Shown piece by piece: positions 1 through 8,603 of a stretch of DNA of 64,000 nt (position 1 is the stretch's first letter; each line of letters begins with the position of its first letter). This DNA comes from JAJDUF01 sp965238265. GTDB taxonomy: Bacteria > Chloroflexota > UBA11872 > UBA12225 > JAJDUF01. The DNA lies in NCBI GenBank assembly GCA_965238265.1, contig OZ250185.1, positions 1,674,001 to 1,738,000 on the forward strand, written 5' to 3'. The notes beneath the pieces were generated by a model. The model worked only from the letters and a program-made list of their open reading frames with translations, was not told the origin of the DNA and did no database searches. Position numbers and translations under genes: made by a program.

Positions 1-501
1 GGAACCGGCGCCGGGCAGCAGAATGTTCGTGTTCTTACCAAACCAGCCCAGCCCAGCACGCTGGGCGACGGCCCGTTCGGCGAGCGGGCTGCTGTCCACG
101 AAGACCCGACTCTGCACCGACCGACCGACCACCGTGGGCAGACGCTCGACGAGCGCGCGGGCCATATCCCGGAGGACATCATGGTAGTCGGCACCCCAGG
201 CGTAGCGAGCAATGCGTCCTCGCGGTCGCCCCGGCACCGGCTCCGGTGGGGTCAGCTGGGCCAGATAGCTTGCACTAAGGACGAGGATGGACCGGGCGCC
301 GGGCAGGAGCTGGTCGGGGTGTGTGGCGCGCTGCGCTCGCTCGACAGTGAACCAATTCAGGCCCTCCAGATAGCCGGCGGCGATGCTGGCTTTGATCCGG
401 CGCTCGGCCTCATGCAGCGGCTGCGCGTCGCTGATGGCGGCGCGGTCGAAGCCGACGTCTTGCGCCAGGGCCTTGACACGCTCCGTCAAACCAGCGCTCA
501 T
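1..501 (-). CDS. queG: tRNA epoxyqueuosine reductase, N-terminal 167 residues (cut by window edge)
   Basis: Reading the minus strand from the ATG at 501 gives an open frame that runs off the left edge. It ends in the motif GLGWFGKNTNILLPGAGS, the typical QueG signature around the cobalamin-binding region. Upstream of it are MSAGLTERVKALAQDVGFD and a GARSILVLSASYL stretch, also typical of the N-terminal half. QueG is a cytosolic cobalamin and [4Fe-4S] enzyme that reduces epoxyqueuosine to queuosine in tRNA. Full-length proteins are about 350-380 residues, so the iron-sulfur half lies outside the window. The gene diverges from the DNA polymerase at 607. Identification rests on motif recognition; the start is the only good ATG. 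Confidence 0.88.
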   Translation of the reverse strand, partial: MSAGLTERVKALAQDVGFDRAAISDAQPLHEAERRIKASIAAGYLEGLNWFTVERAQRATHPDQLLPGARSILVLSASYLAQLTPPEPVPGRPRGRIARYAWGADYHDVLRDMARALVERLPTVVGRSVQSRVFVDSSPLAERAVAQRAGLGWFGKNTNILLPGAGS

Positions 502-515
502 GGTACTTGTAGCTT

Positions 516-581
516 TCAGCGGTCAGCGGTCAGCTTGCCGGCCGGCGCTAGGGTTCAGTCTAGCAGCGCAGCTGGCTGCTA
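516..581. repeat. Heptad tandem repeat and 7-bp hairpin between divergent genes
   Basis: The 105-bp gap between queG and the polymerase holds a short tandem of TCAGCGG heptads (516-534). It also holds a perfect 7-bp inverted repeat, TAGCAGC at 561-567 and GCTGCTA at 575-581. The heptad family recurs elsewhere in the window, for example at 16381. The hairpin lies just upstream of the polymerase start and could be an operator or an mRNA 5' structure; no function is shown. Confidence 0.45.
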
Positions 582-606
582 CGATCTAGGGGGACGGTTA
601 AGCACG

Positions 607-2841
607 ATGGCTGAGACCACAGTTCGCGGCCGGAGCAACGCCGGGCAAGACGTACAGGCGCTGCTCTATGGCTACGATCCGCTCCCCGGCATTGTGGCCG
701 TAGAGCCGGCCGGTCCCGGCGCCGTCATGCTCTACCGGCGGCCGGTACGTACCGGCCCGGCCCAGCCCCCGGCGCCCATCCTCACTGAGCTAGACGACTT
801 CCGTCCCTGGGTGCTGGTCGCTGCCGCTGCGCTGCCCCTCCTACCCGCCGGTGGGCGGGAGGTTGAGCCGCTGCGCGGTGGTGGTCTGGACCACTTGGTC
901 ACTTTCGCCCGCTGGGCCGACTTGACCCACGCTTTGGCCGAGCTGCGTGCTCGGCAGGTGGACTATGTCAGTCCGCCGTCGCTGGTAAGCCAGTACCTGG
1001 TGCGGCGCGGGCGGACGCTCTTTGGCGGCATGGCCTTCGAGGACCTCCACCGCTTGCAGCTGGATATCGAGACCACTTCACTCCAGCCTGAGGTGCCCGA
1101 GGCGCAGGTCTTGATGGTGGCCCTGACCGACAATCGTGGCTTTGAGGAGGTGCTGACGGACCAACGCGGCTCGGAGGCGGCGCTGCTGCACGCCGTCACC
1201 GAGCGGATACGCGATCTGGACCCCGACGTCATCGAGGGGCATAACTGCTTTGACTTCGATCTTCCCTATCTGGCGACCCGCGCGCAGCGCCTACGGGTAC
1301 CGCTCCGGTGGGGACGTGACCGCTCGGCCATCCGGGTAGGGCAACGCACGGATCGGTACAAGGTTGGCGCCCGTTTGCTGCCAACCACACGGGTCCACAT
1401 CCACGGTCGGCACATCATTGATACCTACCAGCAAGTGCAGCAATACGATACCGCCGGGGCGTTGGAAAGCTACGGTCTCAAGGCAGTGATCCCGGGGCTA
1501 GGCCTCGAACGGCCGGGCCGTGTCTACGTGGACCGCGCGGATATTGCCAACGTGTGGCGGCGTGCCCCGGAACGGCTGCGGGCCTACGCGCTGGACGACA
1601 CTCGCGACGTGCGCGACCTGAGCGCCGTCGTCACACCGACGCAGTTTTATCAGACGCAGCTCATTCCCCGGTCCTTTCAGGATGTCGCCAGCGGCGGCAC
1701 CGGTGAGAAGATCAACGCGCTACTCATCCGCGCCTACCTCGCCGCCGGCTATGGCGTCCCGCAGCCGGAGCAACCGCAACCCTACCCGGGTGGCTATACC
1801 GAGGTGCGGGCGACGGGCGTCTTCCGGCCGGTCGTCAAGTGCGACGTGGAGAGCCTCTATCCCGCCATCATGCTGCATTACCGCATCGCGCCGCGGTCGG
1901 ATCATCTCGGCGTGTTCCTGCCGCTGCTGGACGAGCTTACCCACCGTCGTCTCAATGCGAAACAGCGGATGCGCTCCGCTCACGGCGCCGAGCGCACCTA
2001 TTGGGACTCTATTCAGGGCAGCTTCAAGATCCTCATCAACTCGTTCTTCGGCTATCTCGGCTATGGCCGGGCCAACTTCAACGACTACGAGGCGTCGCGG
2101 CAAATTACCACGACCGGGCAGAAGCTCATCAAACAGGTCCTCGGGTGGCTGGACGAGCACGGCTGCCAGGTGATCGAAGTGGATACCGACGGCGTCTACT
2201 TTGTGCCGCCGCCGGAGGTGCGGGACGAGGCGGCGGAGGAAGCCTTGATCGAGGCAGTCGGGAGCCGGCTTCCGTCGAGTATCCGCTTGGCGCACGACGG
2301 CCGCTATCTAGGAATGCTCTCGTTGAAGCAGAAGACCTACGTGCTTGTCACCTACGACCGCGCCTTGGTGACGACGGGGAGCAGCCTGCGTAGTCGGCGC
2401 GATGAGCCGTACTTGCGCCGTTTCGCCGAGCAAGCGACGCTGGCCCTCATTGACGGCTCGCTCGATGACGTGAGCGAACTGTACATCCAAGCTGCCGAGG
2501 CTATTCGCGCCGGGGGGCTAGGCGTGGAGGACTTTGCGCGGCGCGAGAGCATCACCAGAAGGACCTTCGAGAACCCGAGCCTCCGGCGGCTGGCCCAGGC
2601 GGCGCGGGGCGCGAGTATCGGTCAGCAGATTACGGTCTACCAGCGGCACGACGGCTCACTGGCGCCGACCGGAGCCTATGCCGACGACGAGGACCGCGAC
2701 TATCTACTCCGCCGCCTGCACGATATGGCGCGACGCTTTGCCGTGCTGTGCCCGGACAAGGCCGAGTTCGACCGCCTGTTTCCGCTCCTCAAAGCCGCCG
2801 AGGACCCGCGCCAGCGCCTAGTCCAGCCCAGCCTGTTCTAG
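607..2841 (+). CDS. Family-B DNA polymerase with 3'-5' exonuclease domain
   Basis: A 744-residue DNA-directed DNA polymerase of the archaeal/PolII type. The proofreading domain shows ExoI (LDIETTS, near residue 153), ExoII (GHNCFDFDLPYL) and ExoIII (YALDDTRD). The polymerase domain shows motif A (DVESLYP, Asp about 413), motif B (KILINSFFGYLG, Lys about 474), motif C (VDTDGVYF, Asp about 526 and 528) and a KQKTYVLV block. All catalytic acidic residues are present, so it should be an active proofreading polymerase, probably for repair or damage tolerance. The frame stays open upstream to 181, but that part is antisense to queG. The ATG at 607, behind a GGGGGA stretch, is therefore the likely start. 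The gene stands alone and converges on the helicase locus. Confidence 0.93.
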   Translation: MAETTVRGRSNAGQDVQALLYGYDPLPGIVAVEPAGPGAVMLYRRPVRTGPAQPPAPILTELDDFRPWVLVAAAALPLLPAGGREVEPLRGGGLDHLVTFARWADLTHALAELRARQVDYVSPPSLVSQYLVRRGRTLFGGMAFEDLHRLQLDIETTSLQPEVPEAQVLMVALTDNRGFEEVLTDQRGSEAALLHAVTERIRDLDPDVIEGHNCFDFDLPYLATRAQRLRVPLRWGRDRSAIRVGQRTDRYKVGARLLPTTRVHIHGRHIIDTYQQVQQYDTAGALESYGLKAVIPGLGLERPGRVYVDRADIANVWRRAPERLRAYALDDTRDVRDLSAVVTPTQFYQTQLIPRSFQDVASGGTGEKINALLIRAYLAAGYGVPQPEQPQPYPGGYTEVRATGVFRPVVKCDVESLYPAIMLHYRIAPRSDHLGVFLPLLDELTHRRLNAKQRMRSAHGAERTYWDSIQGSFKILINSFFGYLGYGRANFNDYEASRQITTTGQKLIKQVLGWLDEHGCQVIEVDTDGVYFVPPPEVRDEAAEEALIEAVGSRLPSSIRLAHDGRYLGMLSLKQKTYVLVTYDRALVTTGSSLRSRRDEPYLRRFAEQATLALIDGSLDDVSELYIQAAEAIRAGGLGVEDFARRESITRRTFENPSLRRLAQAARGASIGQQITVYQRHDGSLAPTGAYADDEDRDYLLRRLHDMARRFAVLCPDKAEFDRLFPLLKAAEDPRQRLVQPSLF

Positions 2842-2882
2842 GCGCGCCACAGAGCAGGGGGCCTCGCGGGTCCCATGCGCCG

Positions 2883-2924
2883 CCCCTCTCCAGCGGAATC
2901 CCCGCCTGCACACGTGGAGAGGGG
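2883..2924. terminator. Hairpin between convergent genes
   Basis: A 10-bp inverted repeat, CCCCTCTCCA (2883-2892) and TGGAGAGGGG (2915-2924), lies 40 bp past the polymerase stop. It sits in a GC-rich stretch belonging to the CCTCTCC/GGAGAGG repeat family seen in other intergenic gaps. There is no U-tract, so any terminator role is inferred from position between convergent genes. Confidence 0.4.
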
Positions 2925-2979
2925 GCCGGGGGGTGAGGCGGGAAACGCCCCTTCGCGACGGGTGCGGCCTAGGCGTCGT

Positions 2980-3081
2980 CTACCACAGGTGCAGCGTCGA
3001 GGGGTGGCCGTGCCGGATAGAATTCTCCCGCGCCGCCTGCCGCGACACCTCGGCCAGCCGCTTGCTCTTCTGGGAAATCAT
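2980..3081 (-). pseudogene. N-terminal remnant of a DUF1156 DNA methyltransferase
   Basis: A 33-codon frame starts with an ATG that overlaps the helicase stop by 4 nt (ATGA at 3078-3081) and ends in TAG at 2980-2982. Its second half, ARENSIRHGHPSTLHLW, matches the hallmark N-terminus of DUF1156 adenine-specific DNA methyltransferases. Those proteins continue with WARRPLAA and run for roughly 900 residues. Here the homology stops exactly at the first Trp and the sequence passes into repeat-family DNA, so the gene was truncated by deletion or repeat insertion. DUF1156 enzymes typically sit with helicases and ATPases in phage-defence loci. The tight coupling to the helicase suggests both came from one operon. 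Confidence 0.7.
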
Positions 3082-5129
3082 GAGCAGTTCCCTATGCCAA
3101 AGTCCGAAATGAAAGTCTCGCCATCCTGAGGCGAATGCGGACAGTCAACAAGGAACCGGCTGAGGGTCCTTGCAACGCTTCCACTATGGCGACCAGTGTA
3201 ACGCTGCTGACCTGTCCTCCTGTCGCAGTACGAGACAAAAAGATAGTGTTTTGCGCGGGTTAGTGAGACGTATAGCAAGCGTCTCTCATCGTCTATCTCC
3301 TCGCCCAGGGCTCGACCTGGGATATACTCGTCTTCCGCTGCGGCTATAATGACTGCCTCAGCAGTGAGACCTTTCGCACGATGCATCGTCAGTATATTAA
3401 CTTTCCCCTCTGCAAGTTCTTGCTCAATATTCTCACTCTCTACTCTTATTGCACGAACCAGTGTCTCGATGGAAGTCACCCCGTATTCTTCCACAGCATG
3501 CTCGAATTTGAGTAGGATGGCTTCCCGCTCCCCATCGTCCGCAACTATGGAGTTCGCGGCAGATCGAATCACTTCCATTAACTCATCGCATGTTTCATGG
3601 TCACTACGAGTATCTTCTGGAAACAGGATTTCTAGTTGCCTCACCACTTTACCAATGGCATTGGAAAGACGAGAGCGGTGTTTCGTGGGCAGAATGGCGG
3701 TGTCGGCATGAGCAGCAATCGCCGTTTGAGCAAAACTTTCGCTACGACTGCGGGCAAGGTCATAAACGGCGTTGACGGCTCGTGGGCCTATTCCGTCACA
3801 CCAGATCTGGAGCAGCGAACGCCACGCTAGGTTGCTGTCTTGTCTCACCGCTAACTCCAAAAAGGCCCAAAAGGCCCTTCCACTCACTTCGTCCAAGGGA
3901 TTCGTCGTGTCTGTAGCCGCCGCCACCCCTATGCTCGCTACTTGCAACTGCTCCCGGATCATGCGAGAAAAGACCCCGTTACGGTCAGCTCGGAGAAGGA
4001 TCAGGATGTCATGGGGCTTCAGGTTGCACCGCTCCGTAAGGCGGGTGCAGAGGTCGGCAATGCCTCTGGCTTCTGCATCCTCATTGTCAAAATGGAGGAG
4101 CGCAACCTCGCCTTCTTCTGTACCGGGTTCGGACCGGATTCTTTTCTCGATGCGCCGGGGGTCCTGGCGAGCGACGAACAGGCCAATGTCAAGAATGGCG
4201 CGGTCACAACGTTTACACACTTCGAGTTCAATCTCTGTTGCTCCTGAGTAATCTCTAGGAAACCTACGTATCCCTTCAGGGTGAGCTTTGCGGAAACCGT
4301 AGATGCTCTGGTCGTCATCGCCGGCAATGAATAACTCAACGCCACGCGACGCGATTTGCTGCACAACGGCAAGATCGCAACGATTCAAGTCCTGGTATTC
4401 ATCCACTAGAAGGTGTCCAATCGGACCTTCGAGTTCGAAGTCACCTCGTTGCTCAAGAGCCTTCTTCAATTGGTAGACGAGTTCTGACCTCAGTGTGTAA
4501 CCGTAGACTTGCCGATGTTCTCGCCACGCCCCCAGAAAACGCGGAACTGGATGGCGTTTTTCCCAATCAGCCTCATCCGCAGTCAGGCTCTGCCAATCGG
4601 CTGACAACTCACTCAAGAGATCGCGCGCATCTTTGATGCGCGCCAGGCCAAGCATGGATTTCAGGTCTTCATGCACTATGTTGCGCTCTTCCCAGTCATC
4701 CGCGATTCGGAGAGGCTGTGGCAGGGCCGTGATGATCGTGGCGTTCTTGAGAAGCTGCCGGAGAGCAAAGGCATGTAGTGTGAAGATTCTCGGGTTCTCT
4801 TCTTCACCCAGTTCTGAGGCAATACGCTGGCGAAGTTCCCGTGCCGCTGCCCGCGTGAATGTAATAGCCAAAATTCTGTCTGCCGGCACCTGCTTCTCGG
4901 CAATCAAGAAGCACATATGCCGCGTTAGAGTAAACGTCTTACCTGTACCAGGCCCAGCCAGCAATCTTGCATGACTGCCCGCATGCACAGCAGCTGTCCT
5001 TTGATCTTTCAGCAGATCGTCATACCATGCCACGATCTTCTCTTCCTTGGGCTGGGCCCCAATGAGCTTACAATACGGCGCCCGTTCCTCCCGAATCTGC
5101 ATGGACTTGGTCATGGCGTCAACTTCCAT
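3078..5129 (-). CDS. UvrD/PcrA-like superfamily 1 DNA helicase
   Basis: An SF1A 3'-5' helicase of about 683 residues. In order it shows a Q-motif region (LLKDQRTAAV), Walker A (LLAGPGTGKTFT), motif Ia (ILAITFTRAAARELRQRI), Walker B (LLVDEYQDLN), motif III (GDDDQSIYGFRKAHP), motif V (ILTMHRAKGLTAEAV) and motif VI (LLYVSLTRAKHYLF), so the ATPase core looks intact. It could be a repair helicase or a defence-associated one. The DNA is clearly AT-richer than both flanks and the gene precedes a truncated DUF1156 methyltransferase, which favours a transferred defence gene. The start is uncertain: GTG 5159, ATG 5129 (behind AGAAAGAGG) and ATG 5114 are all in frame. Confidence 0.9.
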   Translation of the reverse strand: MEVDAMTKSMQIREERAPYCKLIGAQPKEEKIVAWYDDLLKDQRTAAVHAGSHARLLAGPGTGKTFTLTRHMCFLIAEKQVPADRILAITFTRAAARELRQRIASELGEEENPRIFTLHAFALRQLLKNATIITALPQPLRIADDWEERNIVHEDLKSMLGLARIKDARDLLSELSADWQSLTADEADWEKRHPVPRFLGAWREHRQVYGYTLRSELVYQLKKALEQRGDFELEGPIGHLLVDEYQDLNRCDLAVVQQIASRGVELFIAGDDDQSIYGFRKAHPEGIRRFPRDYSGATEIELEVCKRCDRAILDIGLFVARQDPRRIEKRIRSEPGTEEGEVALLHFDNEDAEARGIADLCTRLTERCNLKPHDILILLRADRNGVFSRMIREQLQVASIGVAAATDTTNPLDEVSGRAFWAFLELAVRQDSNLAWRSLLQIWCDGIGPRAVNAVYDLARSRSESFAQTAIAAHADTAILPTKHRSRLSNAIGKVVRQLEILFPEDTRSDHETCDELMEVIRSAANSIVADDGEREAILLKFEHAVEEYGVTSIETLVRAIRVESENIEQELAEGKVNILTMHRAKGLTAEAVIIAAAEDEYIPGRALGEEIDDERRLLYVSLTRAKHYLFVSYCDRRTGQQRYTGRHSGSVARTLSRFLVDCPHSPQDGETFISDFGIGNCS

Positions 5130-5199
5130 CCTCTTTCTGCTACGAACGTAGCGTACCACGCCCCCTTCCCCGGCCCGGCTGCTGTCCTGCAGTGTCGGG

Positions 5200-5266
5200 G
5201 CCTGCCCCCTATAGTTCCCCCGCTGCGGCAGGAGGACAGGTCTACAGCATGCTGCACCTCTACGCG
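5200..5266. repeat. Two dispersed palindromic repeats
   Basis: The gap upstream of the helicase contains one copy of the GC hairpin family (CCCCCTATAGTTCCCCCGCT near 5205) and a degenerate half of the GTAGGGGCGCAACA palindrome family (around 5243-5266). Both families recur many times in the window. Confidence 0.6.
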
Positions 5267-5268
5267 GC

Positions 5269-6027
5269 CTACGTATCCCCCGTTTCCCCGTTGCCCGCCA
5301 AATGCTCGTAGGGGCCGGCGATGAAGTCGTAGGGGCAAGTCAAGGCACTGATGCCCTTGACAATGCGGGCGGGATTGCCGACCACGACCGCCTCCGGCGG
5401 CACGTCCCGCGTGACCACCGCACCGGCGCCGACGACCGCGTTGCGCCCAATCGTGATCGCCGGGAGCACGGTGGCGTTGGCGCCGATCTTCGCCCCCGGC
5501 TCGACTGTCGGCCCTTTGATGCAGCGGGATACCTCCGGGCAGCGCGGATGGGGAGCGTTCGTCAGCACGGCACGCGGACCAATCCAACAGCCGGCCTTGA
5601 GGATGGTGTATTCCGGTACGAAGGCTTGCGAGTGGATGCGGACTTGATCCTCAATGACCACGTGATGCTCGATCACGCTATGGCTGCCAACGGAGACGGC
5701 ATCGCCGATGATATTGCTCTCGCGGAGGAGCGTGCCGTGGCCGGTCTGAAAGCGACTGCCAATGGTGTTCCCAGCGTAGATGACGGTGTGGGACCGGATC
5801 GTGGCGGCCGGACCGATATACGTGGCGAGCGTCCCCGGGTCGGCGCCTTGTGGTGGCTCGCCAATGATGACGAAATCGCCAATGGTGCAGCCGGCGCCCA
5901 GGTACACGGCCGGATACAGCCGGAATGTCGGCTGCACTGCCGGCGTCCGCCGCGCACCACCCCTCCCACCATCGTGAGCGGTGGGCGCAGCATGCTGCGC
6001 CCCTACTTCTACCGAGGATTCAGCCAT
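5269..6027 (-). CDS. Left-handed beta-helix (hexapeptide) N-acetyltransferase, WbpD-like
   Basis: A 252-residue protein built mostly of hexapeptide repeats, the left-handed beta-helix fold of LpxA/WbpD-type acyltransferases. It contains VEPGAKIGANATVLPAITIG, the closing block VVGAGAVVTRDVPPEAVVVG and the NPARIVKG end seen in sugar O- or N-acetyltransferases. The ATG (6025-6027) overlaps the end of the upstream dehydrogenase gene by 8 nt, so the two are translationally coupled. A dehydrogenase followed by a hexapeptide acetyltransferase resembles WbpB-WbpD in diacetamido-uronate synthesis, but the aminotransferase is not in view. Residues 8-20 (GAQHAAPTAH) are encoded by a palindromic repeat and are probably dispensable. 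Confidence 0.8.
   Translation of the reverse strand: MAESSVEVGAQHAAPTAHDGGRGGARRTPAVQPTFRLYPAVYLGAGCTIGDFVIIGEPPQGADPGTLATYIGPAATIRSHTVIYAGNTIGSRFQTGHGTLLRESNIIGDAVSVGSHSVIEHHVVIEDQVRIHSQAFVPEYTILKAGCWIGPRAVLTNAPHPRCPEVSRCIKGPTVEPGAKIGANATVLPAITIGRNAVVGAGAVVTRDVPPEAVVVGNPARIVKGISALTCPYDFIAGPYEHLAGNGETGDT
5981..6006. repeat. Copy of the GTAGGGGCGCAACA-type palindrome inside a coding region
   Basis: Near-palindrome reading GTGGGCGCAGCATG and then GCTGCGCCCCTAC. It lies inside the acetyltransferase frame and encodes its variable N-terminus. Confidence 0.65.
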
Positions 6028-7138
6028 GTGATGGTCCTTGTCGGGCAGTGCTCTGCTGCTGCGGCTCGTCGCTCCAGTCGAGCGTGCTGGCGGCGCCGCC
6101 GGCGGCTATGCTGGCGGAAGCCGCTGCCAGCACCTTAACGACCTCCCAGCCATTGATGCCGTCGCTCAACGGTTGGGACCCCTGGCGAATGCAATCGAGG
6201 AAATGCGCCGTTTCCTCCCGCAGCGGCTCGGCCTGCCGGATCCGCGGCACCACAAGATCGCCGCTACGCATCAGGAGCTGATACTCACCATAGCTCTCGA
6301 ACTGATCCCAGCGCCCGGCCGGCCGGCCGTTCCCATCCGGCCCGACCCACTCGACGCCTTTGTCGTAGACCTGTACTTGCTGGTCGAGGTTCACGTCGTC
6401 GAAGACCACCATCTTGCGTGTCCCGACCACGACGACTTCGCGCACCTTGCGCGGATCGAGCCAGCTGACATGCGCCTGTGCTGCCTGGCCTCCCTCGAAC
6501 TCGAAATGCAGGAAGGCCACGTCTGCGATGGCGCTGCGGAGCAGGTGCAGCCCTTGTGCGATCACGCGCGTCGGCCGCTGTCCCAGCAAGTGCAGAATGA
6601 TGGCGATGTCGTGGGGTGCCAGGTTCCATACGACGTTGACATCCTGGCGCACCTGACCCAGGTTCAGGCGCCGCGAGGTGACGTATAGCACGTCGCCTAG
6701 CTCGCCGTCCGCAATCAAGCTGCGAATATAGCGCAGACCGGGGTTGTACAGAAAGGTATGCCCGGCCATCAGGGTCAGACCCTGCCGGTGGGCCAGCTCC
6801 ACCAGCTCTACGCACTCGGCCGGCGCTGTCGCCAGGGGCTTTTCCACCAGCACATGCTTGCCGGCCAGCAGTGCTTGCCGTGCCAAGGCGTAGTGGCTTT
6901 CGGCCGGGGTAGCGATGGCCACCGCGTCAATGCCGGGAGCAGCCAGTAGCGCAGCCGTAGACGTGAACGGTTGTATCCACGGATAGGGCTGCTGCATGGC
7001 CTGCACGCGATCCGCCCGCAGATCGCACACGGCAGCCAAGGGTCTGCCTGGTAGCTCGGCGAAGTTGCGAGTGAGATTAGGCCCCCAATAGCCGGAGCCT
7101 ACGACGGCGACCTGTGGCACGCCGGATTTCGTAGTCAT
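6020..7138 (-). CDS. Gfo/Idh/MocA-family NAD(P)-dependent dehydrogenase, WbpB-like
   Basis: A 372-residue oxidoreductase with an N-terminal Rossmann fold (VAVVGSGYWGPNLTRNF), the family EKPLA motif (HVLVEKPLATAP) and NLAPHDIAIILHLL, where His is the usual catalytic residue. Family members oxidise sugar hydroxyls with NAD(P). Coupling to a hexapeptide acetyltransferase and an O-antigen-type ABC exporter points to synthesis of an amino-sugar nucleotide (UDP-GlcNAcA 3-dehydrogenase, as in WbpB) rather than catabolism. The ATG at 7138 directly precedes the Rossmann motif. Substrate assignment is inferred from context. Confidence 0.82.
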   Translation of the reverse strand: MTTKSGVPQVAVVGSGYWGPNLTRNFAELPGRPLAAVCDLRADRVQAMQQPYPWIQPFTSTAALLAAPGIDAVAIATPAESHYALARQALLAGKHVLVEKPLATAPAECVELVELAHRQGLTLMAGHTFLYNPGLRYIRSLIADGELGDVLYVTSRRLNLGQVRQDVNVVWNLAPHDIAIILHLLGQRPTRVIAQGLHLLRSAIADVAFLHFEFEGGQAAQAHVSWLDPRKVREVVVVGTRKMVVFDDVNLDQQVQVYDKGVEWVGPDGNGRPAGRWDQFESYGEYQLLMRSGDLVVPRIRQAEPLREETAHFLDCIRQGSQPLSDGINGWEVVKVLAAASASIAAGGAASTLDWSDEPQQQSTARQGPSHG

Positions 7139-7211
7139 AGCACCTACAGCGTATCCTGCCTCTGACCGCTTGGTCTACACCCCTACGGGATGTCTCTTTG
7201 CCAACTTGGTA

Positions 7212-8594
7212 CTAGGCACCGCTAGCGGGCGGCGATCCGTCCCAGGGGAGGAGCCGCCAGCGTGCCGGCTGCTCCATGGCCACATCATAGTCCCGGCCGC
7301 GCCGCACTACCCGCACACGATACAGGCGGTCATGATAGTCCATCACGTCGTCGCGCCGCGGGAGCGGGTGGTCACGGTAGATATGTGGCGAAAGATAATA
7401 CTCGCCGGGGCCGAGCAGCACCGGATCGAGCGTGATCTCCAGACAGCCGTATCCCTGTAAGTCCAACGTGGGCAGGCCTTGTTCGTCGCTCGTCAGGCTA
7501 CAGGCCACCACGCCATCCACGCGCGTGATCGTCACAACTGCCACCAGATCATCGTAGGCGGCGTGGCTCACGTAGTAGAGCCGAATGGAGGCCGGCTCAT
7601 TGCTGGTGAGCAGGTGCGTTGGCTGTCCCTCCAATCCGATGATTTCGACCCGCTCGATCTGCGCTTCTTGGGTCCCGTAGCGGCGGCCGTCGGCGAGAGG
7701 CTTGGTGCTGTCCTCCTGACCTGCTCGATCTGAATCACCGGCCCGTCGTGTCGGCGCCACCCGCGCCAGGCGCTCGGCTTCCTGCCAGCGCACCGAGGCC
7801 TCGTACTGCGAGCAGACCTCTAGCGGCGCGCCGTCGGCGATAAGCCGCCCGCCGTCCAGCCACAGGACGCGGGTGCATAGGCGCTGAATGAGCGAGAGAT
7901 TGTGCGACACGAATAGGACCGTCTTGCCGCTCTCACAGATGGTGCGAATGCGGTCAAAGCATTTGGCCAGGAAGTAGCTATCGCCGGCCGAGAGCGCCTC
8001 GTCAACGATCAGAATATCCGCCTCGACTGAGATGGCCAGCGAGAACGTCAGACGTGCCTGCATCCCCAGCGAGTAGGTCTTGAACGGGAAGTCCAGATAG
8101 TCGCCAAGCTCTGCAAAGGCAGCGATCTCGTCAAAGCGAGTAGCTAGGTCACGCCGGCTGAGGCCAAGCAAGGCGCCGCCCAGATAGACATTCTCGCGGC
8201 CGGTGAACTCCGGGTGAAAGCCTGTGCCCAACTCCAGAATGGTCTGGAGCGAGGCTTCCACTTGGATCGAGCCGGCGTCGAGCGGAGCCACGCCGGAGAT
8301 GAGGCGCAGTAGGGTCGTTTTCCCCGCGCCGTTCCGGCCGATGATACCGACAACTTCGCCAGCGTGGATGTCAAAGGTTGCGTCGTGTACGGCCCAGCGC
8401 TGCTGGTGCAGCGGCCGCCGCCGCACCAGCTCCCACAGGCGGTCCTCCTGCCGCGCATAGACCTTGTAGACCTTGCTCGCCTGACGGACCGAGATCATCA
8501 CCGGCCGGCCGGCCGGTGCCGGTGGCTCCAATGCCTGTGCTGTCGCCTGGGGCGCAGTATGTTGCGCCTCTACACGTGTTGCGCCCCTACGCAT
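7212..8594 (-). CDS. Polysaccharide ABC exporter ATP-binding subunit (Wzt-like)
   Basis: ATPase of an O-antigen/teichoic-type ABC exporter. It shows Walker A (GIIGRNGAGKTTLLRLI), signature (YSLGMQARLTFSLAI), Walker B (ILIVDEALSAGD) and the switch His in LFVSHNLSLI. After residue about 285 comes a C-terminal beta-sandwich of the Wzt carbohydrate-binding type (TRVDGVVACSLTSDEQG), which recognises the modified glycan end. It lies directly downstream of the permease gene. The first about 32 residues (containing VEAQHTAP) are encoded by a palindromic repeat. An alternative start at 8498 (MISVRQASKVYKVY) gives a more usual N-terminus. Confidence 0.9.
   Translation of the reverse strand: MRRGATRVEAQHTAPQATAQALEPPAPAGRPVMISVRQASKVYKVYARQEDRLWELVRRRPLHQQRWAVHDATFDIHAGEVVGIIGRNGAGKTTLLRLISGVAPLDAGSIQVEASLQTILELGTGFHPEFTGRENVYLGGALLGLSRRDLATRFDEIAAFAELGDYLDFPFKTYSLGMQARLTFSLAISVEADILIVDEALSAGDSYFLAKCFDRIRTICESGKTVLFVSHNLSLIQRLCTRVLWLDGGRLIADGAPLEVCSQYEASVRWQEAERLARVAPTRRAGDSDRAGQEDSTKPLADGRRYGTQEAQIERVEIIGLEGQPTHLLTSNEPASIRLYYVSHAAYDDLVAVVTITRVDGVVACSLTSDEQGLPTLDLQGYGCLEITLDPVLLGPGEYYLSPHIYRDHPLPRRDDVMDYHDRLYRVRVVRRGRDYDVAMEQPARWRLLPWDGSPPASGA
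8550..8590. repeat. Copy of the GTAGGGGCGCAACA-type palindrome at the wzt start
   Basis: Two partial half-elements, GGCGCAGTATGTTGCGCCTC and TGTTGCGCCCCTAC, lie between the permease stop and the canonical start of the ATPase. They are in frame with the ATPase and add a repeat-encoded N-terminal extension if the ATG at 8594 is used. Confidence 0.6.
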
Positions 8595-8603
8595 GATGCA
8601 TCG

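Noticed and set aside
516..534. Possible CRISPR array
   Set aside because: Heptad repeats with no unique spacers; none of the tandem repeats in the window has CRISPR spacing.
181..606. Upstream extension of the DNA polymerase frame
   Set aside because: This part is antisense to queG, and the polymerase homology begins after the ATG at 607.
2171..2200. Motif C DTDG instead of DTDS as a defect in the DNA polymerase
   Set aside because: DTDG occurs in active archaeal family-B polymerases, so it is not a sign of inactivation.
3078..5129. UvrD-like helicase as GajB paired with the OLD ATPase at 63556 (Gabija)
   Set aside because: The genes are about 58 kb apart on opposite strands; Gabija genes are adjacent. 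A partner might exist beyond the right edge, but not here.
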